A stretch of DNA of 64,000 nucleotides from positions 400,412-464,411 of the forward strand of contig NW_017803135.1 in NCBI RefSeq assembly GCF_001625305.1, written 5' to 3'. A model generated the notes under the pieces. It ran no database searches. It saw only the letters and a program-made list of their open reading frames with translations, and was not told the origin of the DNA. The translations under genes were made by a program, and so were the position numbers. Source of the stretch: Branchiostoma belcheri. Taxonomy: Eukaryota > Chordata > Leptocardii > Amphioxiformes > Branchiostomatidae. Positions 38,994-50,403 of the stretch are shown here, piece after piece (within the stretch, counting starts at the first letter, position 1; each line of letters opens with the position of its first letter).

Positions 38994-39749
38994 CGTTCCA
39001 TATTGTCATCACACACAAATTATAGTGAAGGACAACCAAGGAAGTTAAACAAGCCTCACCTCTTTGCCAGTATCAAGTCTGGCAGGTGTTTAGCGAACCG
39101 ACTCCCGTGCCATGTTATCTAGCTGTCTAGTTGACCAATTTCTACTCTTTCTAGCCCCTTCTGAAGCCTGGTAGAGGTTAGAGTCTATTGGCATAGCACA
39201 CAAACTACTGAATTATCATGAAAGTCCATCTGTGTTGGCAGTAATCATAGTAAAACAAGTGAAGACAACAAGTCTTACCTCTTTGCCAGGATCATGCTTA
39301 CGGTGTCGAAGTCGGGCAGGTGCTTGGCGGACCGACTTCCCTGACGCATGACATGTCATGTCATTTGGCAAATTTCTACTCTTTCTAGCCGCTTTTGAAT
39401 CCTGGTAGAGACTATGCTCCACATTCGCATCGTAAGTGAGGGAACAACAACAAAGCTTACCTCTTCGCCAGGATCATGCCTACGCGGTGTCGAAGTCTGG
39501 CTGGTGTTTGGCTGACCGGTTTCCCTAACATTTTATCTGTCATTTGGCAAATGTCTACTCGTTCTAGCCACTTCTGAAGCCTGGTAGAGGTTAGTTTCCA
39601 TTGTCATCACACACAAACCAGTAGAGAAACCAAGAAGGTTCAATTTTAAACAAGCCTCACCTCTTCGCCAGGATCATGCCTACGGTGTCGAAGTCCGGCG
39701 CTGCGTGGGGACATGCCGGCGGAGCAGCTCCAAGTCCTGCCGCTTCAGC
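38994..39749 (-). repeat. Tandem array of ~190-bp units, each with an exon end, donor and MITE end
   Basis: Four units on the minus strand end in ..GGCAAAGAG or ..GGCGAAGAG followed by GTGAG or GTAAG, at 39060, 39279, 39461 and 39661. Each is separated by the same MITE end (CTTCTGAAGCCTGGTAGAGG or close). Units ending at 39279 and 39661 keep the reading DFDTVxMILAK. The unit at 39461 has a 2-bp insertion (GACACCGCGTAGG) that creates a stop. The unit at 39060 has lost about 20 bp. Confidence 0.75.
39661..39749 (-). CDS. Coding-like exon of the unrecognised family (FDTVxMILAK exon), copy 2
   Basis: Open on the minus strand from 39749 to a donor at 39661 and ending PDFDTVGMILAK plus two bases (phase 2). 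The same ending occurs at 48230-48417 (MADFDSVRMILAK) and on the plus strand at 59941-60119 (HFDSMHMILAK). Phase 2 fits the C-first acceptors of the RPDGSLFYLEP exons. The acceptor is not clear. Confidence 0.45.
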
Positions 39750-39821
39750 TCAGGTAACGTCGGCGCTCCCGGATCCATCTAAGCCTGGGTACCAAACCTT
39801 TGGTCGGCTTGGGGGTGATTT

Positions 39822-39956
39822 TCTAGCCTCCACCAGGCCTTTCTACAGGAATACGGATCGTAGAATTCGGCAGAAAAGAGAGAAAAATTGGCTAAGAGAG
39901 TCCGGCCGCGGGGAGGTAGTTCTTTCCCTAACTGCGCGGCCAGTCAAACCTAGTAC
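39822..39956. mobile_element. Partial MITE of the 44932-45138 type
   Basis: GCCTCCACCAGGCCTTTCTA, ATCGTAGAATTCGGCAGAAA and GGAGTCCGGCCGCGG-like parts match 44932-45040. The other end is missing. The sequence after it (40000-40980) shows no gene. Confidence 0.6.
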
Positions 39957-40987
39957 CAGCGCCGAAGAGCTAGCAATGAGCTCACGGCGGTCTGGTTACT
40001 CCATCTTGGGCCATGCGAGTGTCTGCTCCTTTACTGAAGCGTCGCCTTGGTGGAAGATTATACACAAATCCAGCCTTTACACGCGAATCAGGGAATCTGC
40101 CACCGTGGCGTCGGCTTAACAAAAAAAAGCCTCTCGTTCTTTTCACAGCTTCGATTCTCACACATAAGGTGTGTTCTATGGGGGCCTGCATGCCCTTTTT
40201 CGTAAGGCGCAATCAGGCCTGTTTAGTCTTCGTAATCCGTAGGCAACCTCCCCCCGAAAAAGCAACGTAATTCGTAATAGAACATTAGCTGCAAAGCGTA
40301 AAGTCGTAATCAGCTCTGAGACTTAAATGTAATTGTCTTCTATCGGTTCCACGAATCCCCGTAACGCTACACCTGTCTGAACCACTGTGTTCAATGTTTG
40401 CTCAACAGGAGACCAGATACAGAAGACGGGCAGAGCTTTACGCTTTACAGCTCTCACTTTTCAACGTGTCATGTCATACCTGGACGGGTTCATTGTACAC
40501 GCAGACCAATTCCCCCCGGCATGTTATCTGTCTATTTGGCGTCTATCTGAGTATTAACATACAGAAAAGGGCAGCACAACACTAAGTCATCCCTCGTCTA
40601 TAACCGAGTCTTTCAACCTGAAACATGCCCGGAGGCTATCTATGGTAATGACTGGTGTGTGTAGTCACTCAGAAAAGAGTGAACCATACCTCATTTTGTT
40701 TCCTGAACACATTCTCTTCTCGCGAAAAGCTGTGAAAAGTTATATATCAAACAAATCCGTTGTTTTCGGTATTCTTAGATCTCACAAAAGACGTCTGCAT
40801 AATGCTAGTAACGGATTAAAGAGCTTAAGCGCAACTTCTGTAACGATAAAAAGGGAGTCTTACACGCTTTTTGTCCTATTCACTACTTGTACGGAACTTG
40901 CCACATGTCACTACTGTTACATCGTTCAAAGCTTGCGCCGCGTACATACACGTAACATCAATAACAGATACAGTACAGGTACAGGGT

Positions 40988-41145
40988 TAGCCTCTACCAG
41001 GCTTCGGGGGCGGCTGGAAAGAGTAGAAATCGGCCTGATAGAGAGATAACATGCCAGGGGAGTGCGGCTGGGAGAGAACATTTTGCCATTGGTCTTCGGG
41101 TGCCGCTGTCTATTTCAAGCCGCCTCCCGAAGCCTGGTAGAGGGT
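40988..41145. mobile_element. MITE, 'ACCAGGCTTCGGGGGCGG' family
   Basis: 158 bp from TAGCCTCTACCAGGCTTCGG to CCCGAAGCCTGGTAGAGG, with inner GAGAGATAACATGCCAGGGG. A short internally deleted copy of the family at 10484-10684. Confidence 0.8.
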
Positions 41146-42048
41146 ACGATGGGTTTCGGTACTTGTCCGGACCTGTATCTGTACCTGAACAATTGTATGA
41201 AATAACCTGTGGTCTTCAATGATGACAGAAACATGAATAAACAGTCAACAGAGAATGTTTGTAGTACTTTATGCACATGTATTTTATGCCGAGAACCCAT
41301 GCTTTGCAAAGGATTTTAATCAAAGGTGGTACTGATTTCATCGCACGTACAATATTTTAATATTTTTTCAGTGTTGAATTTTTATCTTCGTGGCAGGAAT
41401 AAAACTGGAATGGATGGAATCTACCACGCCAGTCTTCGCCCGTGAAGGGGCGCCACCTGGCGACTTTATTTAGTTCTGCATGATCAACGCCTCAGCTTTG
41501 CCGTCCTGTCTTCTGGGGTCGACGTTCGACAATTTTGAAGAGAACACTGATCCATTCTGCTGCGCATGACGACTGTCACCATCACGAAGCCACCGGCATA
41601 GTCTTTATTTAAAACTACGAGTAATATCTATAGCCTAGGTAGTGGATATGGCCCAAACCCAGTCAAAACCCTGTCAATCAAAACCCAATCTCCGTCCACT
41701 CACTTTGGAACCCAAACATACAAACTTAGCGTGAATTAGCGCTACCCAAAACAATATTTCCGTCCGTAAGGATGAAAGAGACTATGGTGTAAAACACAGA
41801 CCAAACGTCAGTTACATATTATAATTATGCCACACATCGAATCCAGAACTGCAACCCGTTCAATTCCATGCTTGAATGGGTTAGGGTTAGGATCAGGCAT
41901 GGTACTAACGGTTCTGGATAGTCTCCACGTATCCTAGAACGTATATTTATCCCAGGCACGGTTCTGGATACGTGCGGACTATCCAGAGAGACCCATGCCT
42001 GAGCATGGTCCTGAATAAAGCACGGCTTGGGATATAAAAAACACATAC
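41146..42048. other. Spacer with repeat copies
   Basis: No gene recognised. A CTACCCAAAACAATATTTCC repeat copy is at 41650-41770. The stretch 41825-42048 carries repeats of (C)ATGG(T)ACTAACGGTTCTGGATA / ACGGTTCTGGATACGTG and continues the frame of the next exon only beyond its donor. Confidence 0.4.
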
Positions 42049-42566
42049 CTCTCCGCAGGTTAGACAGTCTCGTCAGAGCTCCATACTCCGGCAGATCCTC
42101 CACAAAGACTCTTTTCCTACAGCAATGACTGTCCCCAGATAACCAGTCAACTCTTGTCAGCTTTTCTATCGGAAACACTCCGTCCAGTAAACTCCCACCT
42201 CCTCTCGGGTCTATCTTTAGCCTCACATGGAATCTTTGTAACTCTGCGTAGTTCGAATTCATCACTGAAGCAGCAGGCCTTGTCTTTTGGCCACTGAGTG
42301 CGTTCGTATATTGTCTTTTCGCTTTATTTTTCCTTCTCAAAAGAGTACGGAGGACGGATTTTACGATTTTGTTATTATTAGATTTACGTTTTCCTCGCAC
42401 TAGATCGTCCTCTATACCAGAGTCCCTTCTCCGTGGAACGTGTCCTGATTTGTACGGCTTAACTGTTCCGGATTTTCTTCTGTCCGGATCCGGATTTGAT
42501 TCCGGTTCCAGGTAGAACAATGATCCATCCGGACGCACGTGTTTCATCCAGTCCGACTGGAGGTTG
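42049..42566 (-). CDS. Large exon of the unrecognised family (RPDGSLFYLEP exon), copy 1
   Basis: Minus-strand exon of 518 nt with acceptor (TCTCTTACAG) at 42567 and donor (AGAG/GTATGT) at 42049. It starts with a C completing a phase-2 codon, then reads NLQSDWMKHVRPDGSLFYLE, followed by a basic, low-complexity region with SGIEDD and KSVLRTLLRRKNKAKR. It ends in an ordered-looking part (FHVRLKIDPRGGGSLLDGVF, then VFVEDLPEYGALTRLSNLRR). Its likely 5' neighbour is 48230-48417. No domain was recognised. Codon composition and splice sites argue that it is real. Confidence 0.6.
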
Positions 42567-42619
42567 CTGTAAGAGATCGTATAAAGATCAGTTTAAGTAT
42601 CTTTTTCTTTTATTATTCC

Positions 42620-42846
42620 AACATGTAATCACAAGACGTGGTGACGACACACTCAAGTTTTTCAACTTATATCAACGCCGCCACCAACACAGGGGACAAT
42701 ACAATACTCATTTTCACCTGAGTGAAGTGTGGAAAGTCGTATAAAGTGCCTTTCCCAATGGCACAAGGTCGGTGGCATGTCAGGACTCGAACCCGGGACC
42801 TCTTGGTTCCGAGTCGAGCACTCTGCCGCTACGCCACACAACCCCA
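42620..42846 (-). mobile_element. tRNA-derived SINE
   Basis: On the minus strand: GTGTGGCGTAGCGGCAGAGT (A-box region), a clover-leaf-like middle, then GGTTCGAGTCC (perfect B box), followed by a tRNA-unrelated body ending GTCACCACGTCTTGTGATTA. A shortened copy with the B-box region deleted is at 44036-44146. The head resembles a tRNA but the sequence continues well beyond, so it is a SINE, not a tRNA gene. Confidence 0.75.
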
Positions 42847-44262
42847 CTATTGTGTAGTTTCAGAGGACCTTACGACATTCGCTGTTCGTTTGTTGTGTCA
42901 ATTAATAAAGACTTTTTAATAGACGTAATTACTCGTATTTATGTCCAACACAGTCTAGTTTCAGACCAGGTCGGGACTGTTCCTCCTTTCACATGTACCC
43001 ACCGAGTCTTAATTCGCCTGCAGAGAATCGCAACAAAATGTATACAAAACTCGACAGGAGGTCCGATCCTAATCCCCGGGGTACTTACACGGGAATCAAA
43101 GTAGATTAAGAGGATTAACGATTTCAGTGCAGTGATCAGTTTTATGAAGAACGACCCAGTCTCCAACAATGGCCTTTGGCTTTGTTGTATTGGTGATCAT
43201 CACTTGTTACTAAGAGGAAGAAACATGCCACAGTAAACAGAGAGGTTTTTGTATTAAATAAATGAAACATCTGTTATGTTGCTACTCACTCAGAAGTTAA
43301 CTTATGTATGTGACTCACAATCAAGTATGGTGCTGATTTAACCGCCCGTACTGTTTTCAATTTTATTTAATCGCTGAATTTTCATACATGTGGTAGGAAT
43401 AACGAATAAATTAAACAGATGTATTTATGAAATAAAGACTGAGCTTTAACTTCAAACACTAGATACAGAATCGGGACTTACCCCAGATGTATTTAGATAG
43501 ATGTATTTATATTAAGATCACACTGACTTTGTATGCATTGTATCCACACAAGCATCAATTTTCGCCCGTTTCAAAAAAATCGTTTAAAAAAGATGCCGAA
43601 TTGCAAATGGTAAATTGGTAAATTGGTTAATTGCAATTGCAATTGGTAAATTGCAATTGGTAAATTGCATTAAAAACACCGGAAGAAAAAAGTTAAAGAA
43701 AAGAAAGCCCGATAAAACGCACCCAGATCTACATCATAGGTAATTACAATCGAGTGGGAAGGGGATTTAACCACTTCTTTCTGATCTTTTGTCCAAAACT
43801 ACATGTAGATTCGTGTTACTGTCGATTAATTAAACATACTTAGCCACGTCTGATAGGGATTAATGTATTTGTTTAGTGTAATTGGAGCATCTTTTCGTTG
43901 TTTTATAACTAACAGGTGGATACAATTATCTTCACGGGCCGGACTCCCTTGGCCAATTTTACTCTCCCTTTTGCCGAATTCTACGATCCGTGTTCCCTTA
44001 GAAAGGCCTGGTGGAGGTTTTTTATCCGAAACATGCAATCACAAGACGTGGTGACAGCACACTCAAGTTTTTTCAACTTATATTCGGTGCATGTCAGGAT
44101 TCACTCTGGTTCCGAGTCGAGAACGCTGCCGCTACGCCACACGACCTGGAGGTTACGAGATACCGATGATTTGTAGATATTCGCGGTACCAATATTGTGA
44201 GAGCTTCTCCGTCCGTGTCTGACTTAGCTGGAAAAATGTAGAATTGGCAGCGTTCAGGACTC
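42847..44262. other. Spacer with SINE and MITE fragments
   Basis: No gene. It includes (A)TTGGTAAATTGCA repeats at 43608-43675, a MITE fragment at 43930-44016 (GGCCGGACTCCCTTGGCC..AAAGGCCTGGTGGAGG) and the truncated SINE copy at 44036-44146 directly after it. Confidence 0.5.
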
Positions 44263-44421
44263 TAATCTCCAAGCAGATCCCTCTCGGTGGCAAAAAGACA
44301 GTATCAAATTGGCCAGGCAGTATCCATTAGCAAGAGAAGCTCCGCGGCCACCGACGGGACAAAAAACGGCCATATATAAAAATGTAACGATCATTCCCAC
44401 ACAACCTCTGCTTGGATAGTA
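44263..44421. mobile_element. MITE, 'TCTCCAAGCAGATC' family
   Basis: 159 bp from TAATCTCCAAGCAGATCCC to CTCTGCTTGGATAGTA. Flanks TCAGGACTC and GAAGGACTC agree at 7 of 9 positions. Confidence 0.8.
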
Positions 44422-44931
44422 GAAGGACTCAAGGACAGGTCTGTAAATCTACAACGGAAGACGGGATAAATCATTTCCAAGAAGGGCTTTTGGTGGTATC
44501 AAATTGGCGAGGCAGTATCTAATACGCTACCGTTTGGCTGAATGCCGGTACTTCTACAAAAAAGAAAGCTCGATTAAAAGGCCATAAAACACGTCAAAAA
44601 TAGGCCGAAGTCTATAATTAGTATAAACTTTTGCTTGGAGAGTAAGGAAAAGATAGCCTATCCTTCGAATTTTATTTTACGGCGCTGTCACATTCGTTGT
44701 GGTACTACCCAAGCAGGGTTGTGGGGAAATGATCGTTAGCTTTTTATATATGGCCGTTTTTTGTCGCTACTCCCACCAACGGTTCCCGGCGACCTTCTCT
44801 GGCCAATGGATACTGCCTGGCCAATTTCATACTCTCTTTTTGCCACCAAAAGGGTCGTAGTACGATTTTGATGCTGTAGAATTTTGAGGCAGGCCGTGAC
44901 AGAACCAGCCACCGACAAGGATCCAAGACTG

Positions 44932-45138
44932 TAGCCTTCACCAGGCCTACAGGAATACGGAGTGTAGATTAATAAATAAGTAGAATTTGGCAAAAAGGAG
45001 GGTAAAGTTGGCCAAGGGAGTCCGGCTGCGGGAGGTTGATACTTTCCCTCCGCGGCCAGTCAAACCTACAAGGCGGCCAAACTCCCCTGGCAAATATTCT
45101 CCTATATATAGCCAGCGTAGTTAGTCTGGTAGAGACTA
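44932..45138. mobile_element. MITE inserted into an older repeat
   Basis: 207 bp from TAGCCTTCACCAGGCC to AGTCTGGTAGAGACTA. Flanks CCAAGACTG and CTAAGGCTG agree at 7 of 9. The surrounding repeat (GGCAGGCCGTGACAGAACCA..GCAGGACAC) is uninterrupted at 53438-53512, giving an empty-site comparison. Confidence 0.8.
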
Positions 45139-46029
45139 CTAAGGCTGTAGCAAGACAGTTGAATTTCGCAGGACACTTTCACGACTACATCTCAATAATG
45201 CCCTCAGTTCCTGATCGTACAACGATCATGCGACAACTTATGACCGGATCTTAAGTGCGTGGGAGTAGGAAAAAAGGGAGGTGAAGAAAAGGACAACCCC
45301 CGCTGATAACCTTAATATTAAGGTGTCACTATTTGATGAATCTGTTGGATTCGCCAACTTCTTGTACGTCACTCACAATCAATGAAGCGCTGTCTGTACG
45401 TAGCTGCTTCTGTTACGTGTCAACATCCACGCAAACTAGCCTTTATATAGAAAATATAGAGCTGAGCGACTAAAAGTAGATCTGTGTGACCCTTCTGGTT
45501 TTGTAAGGCCACACCGGCTTAATTTATGGATGACATCCTTTGAAGAGTGCGCGCGGGCGGTTGCTACTAAACCACAGGAATACAAAGCTGGTATTGTGAA
45601 TTTCGGCAGTATATAGCGACGTATACTAGCCGGCACATGCCGGCTTTTTGTGGAATTTATGAATTGGTACTGTACGTATGTACTGAGTTATTGAGTCGTG
45701 GAGCTTCGGTAGCCTGGGTGCCGACTCCGTATTGTCGCTAACTACCATGGACTACCCAGGCCTAGAGCTAGGCAGAGCCTCGGAGGACGTGAGGAGAGAG
45801 AACAGGCTCATGCGCGCGCGGATGTCACCCATAAAATTAAGGCGGTGTGGCCTAACTGGGATATATATAACCCCCTTGCGATGTAAGTAACACTTATGCA
45901 TTTCCTCGTCCCTCCGCCAGGGGGACTTTCCTCTTCACGACGCTTTGAGCTTTAGGCCACAGCAAGTAAATTATGTGGATGACATGAATTTCAGACTACA
46001 AATTTGATGCGATAGGGCGGCGGAAAAAA
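45139..46029. other. Spacer without recognised gene
   Basis: Read on both strands; only short frames and no family motif. A TATATATAA-rich block is at 45860-45872. Confidence 0.4.
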
Positions 46030-46690
46030 AACAAACACAATCTCGCCGAACACCAGCCAACCTTAGCCGACCTTGCTTCCGACCCAGCTCCCAACCATGA
46101 TTGTGGGGAGTTCCGCTAGTGCTCGAGATGCCATGCATGTTTGCTATGTGTGACAGGGGCTTTCGACAAGTAATTCTTCAAAGTGGAAGGCAGAGGAGTC
46201 TCGTGACAAAAATGGCAATACACTACAGTCACGAGTTCCATTTAATCTGTATTTAGTCTTTTCAAAAGTCACTTGAGACAAAAGAGTCCAGCGGCACCTT
46301 AGGGTAGCGAGCAGGGGGTCCGGAATAAAATGATCGCTCACTGACAACATTCGGACTCTAGAACTCCGAACTCTAGCCGACCTCGATCGCCAACCACCAG
46401 CCAACCACACCCGACCTTGCTCCCGACTTCTACTACTCCAAACCATGGTTGTAGGGAGTTCGGCAGTGTTCGGTAGGGTATGTTTGGCTACTAAGTATGT
46501 GTCGCAGGGGCTTTACACAAGTCTCTTCCAAGACAATAGCAGGCTAAGCTGCCCAATAAAAAAGGGCAATTCTATATTTACTCTTTTAAAAAGTCAGATG
46601 AGACAAAAGGTACTACCAGCACCTGAGGGTAGCAGGGAGGGGGTCCCAAATAAAATTGTCCCTCCGCGACAGGTTTATTAAGCGGTTTCT
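46030..46690. repeat. Direct tandem duplication of ~345-bp unit
   Basis: Units begin near 46043 and 46387. Shared landmarks in order: ACCAGCCAACC, CCGACCTTGCT, CCAACCATGATTGT / CCAAACCATGGTTGT, GGAGTTC, CAGGGGCTTT, GAGACAAAAG, CAGCACCTGAGGGTAGC and a final AATAAAAT. Divergence is substantial. No coding function recognised. Confidence 0.75.
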
Positions 46691-46904
46691 TTTATTTAAA
46701 CCTGCGACTCTGTTATTAGGTTTCATGTTCCAGTTTATATTTATGTAGATTCGCTGGATTCATGCTGTGCAATGACGTAGGTTAAATGTTATGTGTCTGG
46801 TTACCCTACCGACCTAAGCAATAACCCGCCAACCCTAGGCAAGGGACATCAATTTCGATCTGACATCAAAATTTCAAACCTTACAAGTTCTTAATGTACG
46901 TACT

Positions 46905-47058
46905 GAGAGAGAGACAGAGAGACAGAGAGAGAGACAGTCAGACAGAGAGAGAGAGAGACTGAGAGAGACTGAGAGACACAGACACAGAGAGACTGAGGGA
47001 GTGTGTGTGTGTGCGTGTGTGTGTGTGTGTGTGTTGGTGTGTGTGGTGTGTGTGTGTG

Positions 47059-47101
<43 letters not shown>

Positions 47102-47240
47102 TGTGTGTGTGAAAGAGAGACTGAGAGAGAAAGAGAGAGAGACTGAAAGAGAGACTGAGAGAGACAGACACAGAGATACTTAGAGAGACAGACAGACTGA
47201 GAGAGAGAAAGAGAGAGAGAGAGAGAAAGAGAGAAAGATT
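46905..47240. repeat. Compound (GA)n/(GT)n microsatellite
   Basis: GAGA- and GACAGA-type purine repeats flank a central GT/GTT array (about 47000-47110). Frames here (LSLS.., VCVC..) are artefacts. Confidence 0.95.
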
Positions 47241-47733
47241 TCCCTCCCTACCGACCCTATTTTTCCAGCACTGAAATCGGAAACACAGAAGTTTCCTAGA
47301 CATTACCCACAGGCGTATCCAGCTAGCGTCTTGTCTGTGAGTTTATGTGCTATAATGACAACCCTCTCAACGGTAACAGGAACACTTACATAATAAAGCG
47401 GTCCTTATGGCACTTTGATGACCACCTTTGCCAACGGTTCTGCAGTAGTGAAGCTTTTCAAACTAAAGTAAATGTTTGTTTTTTCCGTAAATGATTTCAT
47501 CAGGTTGGTAAACGATTGAATAGTTAAGTTCTTTTATTCACAGCCACTTGTTTAACAAGAGCCAACGTTTCGATGACCGTCTGTCTTCTTCATCAGGGCT
47601 AATATACCTGGTGTACTGAGCACCGAAGCTAGTGTGAGTGCAATATGTTTGAGTTTTCTTTTCTAGAGAATGTTAACGCACATCATGCAGCAGTGGTGTG
47701 TTGCTTGAGAGCTAGTAGAGCACTATACACGGC

Positions 47734-47883
47734 TAGCCTCCATAGCATGATGTGCATTTCTGATTGCATATAGACAACATAGCCGGCCTGGATGAATTAT
47801 TCCCGTTTAGTTAGAACTGGGCTAATCAGAAAACAGCCGAAGACCACCAAATCCAAAGTTCTATAAGCCTGCTACGGAGGCTA
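47734..47883. mobile_element. MITE, 'TAGCCTCCGTAGCAGGC' family, shortened copy
   Basis: Ends TAGCCTCCATAGCATG and GCCTGCTACGGAGGCTA; interior CATATAGACAACATAGCCGG and CTGGGCTAATCAGAAAACAG match 54751-54950. Flanks do not match each other. Confidence 0.75.
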
Positions 47884-48229
47884 CAACAGGAAATGATTTT
47901 GGAAACGGTCAGACGTCTCAGGTAGCATCCACTTGTTACCTTTCGTCAATGACACTGAAGAGTTGTCAGAAATGCAGGTTTATAAGCACGAACTATTGAT
48001 TGATCGATACGCAAATAAGTGAGACCTTCCAGCTGCAATGGAAGATCGTACTGTGTGGCGTCGTGTTGTGCAGGAGCTTGCCCCGTCCCCCAGCCAGGGT
48101 GTCGACAGATGATGATGATGATGATGATGATATCCTGTTGCTTGCGTAACTATTTTTGTTAATTAAGACTCACATTTCCCGTACTTAGAAATATAAAAAA
48201 AGTTATAAAAGAAACAAATATGAACTCAC

Positions 48230-48417
48230 CATTTGGCCAGAATCATACGGACGGAGTCGAAATCTGCCATGCCGGACCGGGATGGGAAGAACACCCTCGG
48301 GAGCGGCCCGTCTACGGAGAACAGACCGCGGCAGACATCCAGGCGGGCGGGGGACCACTCGAGCCCCGAAGGGACGGTCCGGCAACTCCCGGTGAAGACT
48401 CCACCATCATATCGGGC
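48230..48417 (-). CDS. Coding-like exon of the unrecognised family (FDSVRMILAK exon), copy 1
   Basis: Minus-strand frame open from the stop at 48418-48420 to the donor GTGAGT at 48230. Reads a Gly/Pro-rich stretch, then MADFDSVRMILAK plus two bases (phase 2). The next exon, 42049-42566, starts with C, completing a codon. The Met of MADFD could be the start codon, since no good acceptor is seen upstream. Product unknown. Confidence 0.5.
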
Positions 48418-48456
48418 TCAGCCATTGTGATAAAAACTCATCATGTACATGCAGTA

Positions 48457-48669
48457 TAATCTCCAAGCATAGCTTTTGGTGGCTTCCAAGACAGTCTCAA
48501 ATTTGCAGTGTAGTATCCATTTGCCAGGCAGTCACCATTCGCCACCCGAGTACTAGTTAGTAGGCTGGCATACGTACAAAAAGTACCAGTACATTAAAGG
48601 AAAGCCGGATAAAAAAAGCCTAAAACACGACAAAAACAAGCCGACGCGTAAAACTCTGCTTAGAGGGTA
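48457..48669. mobile_element. MITE, 'TCTCCAAGCATAG' subtype
   Basis: 213 bp from TAATCTCCAAGCATAGC to CTCTGCTTAGAGGGTA. Flanks CATGCAGTA and CATGTAGTA agree at 8 of 9. The interior has AAAGCCGGATAAAAAAAGCC and CCTAAAACACGACAAAAAC, shared with 44480-44640 and 54309-54480. Confidence 0.8.
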
Positions 48670-50231
48670 CATGTAGTACACAGCTTCAAACCTGCGACTC
48701 ACTATATGTAGATTCAAACTGACTCTACTAACGTTACACATAAAACAACGATCCGCAGCCCGTATAACTATAAACAAGTGTTAAGCAGTGAATGCCCGCC
48801 TTCTTCGCAGACAAATAACGTGATTACAGGGTTGTTGGGGACTACGGTCGGGACTGCCGGTAGCTCCAGGCAAGAGACCCAATCAGGGAGCTGTTTAATC
48901 CTCACAGGTAGGAACTGAGCCCTTCTTTGTAATGAGGCAATTACACGGGAGAAAGGGAGGCAGGGAACAGTCATGGATCAGCCTGAGTATTAGGGAAAAT
49001 CGTCCGGAAGGACTCTCTCTGTAATACATGTATTTTTATCACATATTTCTGGGTCAGTATACATGTATATGCGATTGACTTGGTAATATTTTACCCCAAT
49101 GTCAGCTTAGCTTGTGCGATTATGCCATACAATTTATAATGGAGTGAATGAGAAACAGTTTGGATCTACAGAATCTAATACACATCCCGGATTAAATGTT
49201 TGCACATAAGGCGTATAATATGGAGGAAGAATCAGACAGAGAAAGATCTGTAAGGTAAAACATTCACACCAGGAAGGAAACCTACTCTTTTTGATAAGCG
49301 TGGTGGGTTCTCGATGTGTGGCTCTCCTCGAACACAGCTGCAGGGCCTTCGCTTTGCGTCCCAGTCGAAAAGACGTCCCTAACCGAAGCTAGGTACTCAT
49401 TTTGACATGAGTCGTGCGAGGAAATAGGCGTGAACTAGTGCCTTTCGTTTCCCAAGGACACAACAGTGGGGTCTAACACTAACTAAAAGATCGCTTTATC
49501 ACCCAACTTACTGTACTTTGCCACCCAAACGCTATAGGCTCAACTCTCCCATGGCCGAAACAAGTTACGAGTGGCAGAACGTACTTTCAACATCGCGTTG
49601 CCAAAGAAAATGAATTCTATACGTTTTGTATGATCCTACTTAATTTCCCAATCATCTTGTCACCTTGACACCTGCAAAAACTGAAAGCCAGGAACAAAAA
49701 GCACGGCGATTACAGGGTTACCGAAGACCGTGCCGACTGGCTAGAAAAAAACCTGCCCCAATTCTTTAACATTCCTGTCCTATCCGTTAATCTCTAACTA
49801 AGCTACAGTTGGGGGAATGTGATACATGTGAGATAATACATGTTTTAATCCACCACTGCATCACTTTGACAACATGCTGTTCGTCATAGTTGCTATCTAT
49901 TTGTAATAACTGGGCGCAAGTTGTAAATACTCGACATATTTCATGCACTTAATGTGACATGTAAGTCGATATTCAATAAAATCTGAATCTGAAAATAGTT
50001 AATATACCTACGACTATTGTTTCAAAATGTTTAAAACATTCGGGTGTGGACGAGAGGTTCAGCCATGGTTGGTTAGCTAGTTTTCATGTCAGAGCAGTGG
50101 TCGGGGCTTGATTGGGTGTCAAATTTTGACTCAAATCTTATTTAATTCGCAAAGAAAGGTAGGCTTGGCCTATATCTGGACTGCTACCGAATGTAATTCA
50201 ACTTCAGCCAACATTGGTTGGTCGGTTGGTG
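48670..50231. other. Spacer without recognised gene
   Basis: Only short frames. A repeat unit at 49300-49420 (TGTGGCTCTCC..AACCGAAGCTAGGTACTC) resembles parts of 54185-54330, so it is another interspersed element. A LINE-like end (CAATAAAATCTGAATCTGAA) is at 49974-49993. Confidence 0.4.
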
Positions 50232-50403
50232 TAATCTCCAAGCAGATCCCTCTCGGTGGCAAAAGACAGTATCAAATTGGCCAGGCAGTATCCATTAGCC
50301 AGAGAAGGTCCGCTGCCACCGACGGGTGGGGGTACTGACAAAAAAACGGGGCCATATATAAAAAGGTAACGATCATTCCCCCACAACCTCTGCTTGGGGA
50401 GTA
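50232..50403. mobile_element. MITE, 'TCTCCAAGCAGATC' family, perfect 9-bp target duplication
   Basis: 172 bp from TAATCTCCAAGCAGATCCC to CTCTGCTTGGGGAGTA. CGGTTGGTG occurs at 50223-50231 and 50404-50412. Nearly identical to 28252-28424, so probably young. Confidence 0.9.

Noticed and set aside
38994..39749. CRISPR-like regular repeats
   Set aside because: The units are about 190 bp, contain splice donors and transposon ends, and lie in a eukaryotic genome; no short repeat-spacer alternation.
40642..41049. 135-codon plus-strand frame
   Set aside because: Its end lies inside the MITE at 40988-41145 and the rest has no protein-like pattern.
42772..42846. A tRNA gene on the minus strand
   Set aside because: A- and B-box-like elements are present, but the sequence continues into a shared non-tRNA body and a second, deleted copy exists at 44.1 kb, so it is a SINE.
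46938..47303. 121-codon minus-strand frame of Leu-Ser and Thr-His
   Set aside because: Artefact of the compound GA/GT microsatellite.
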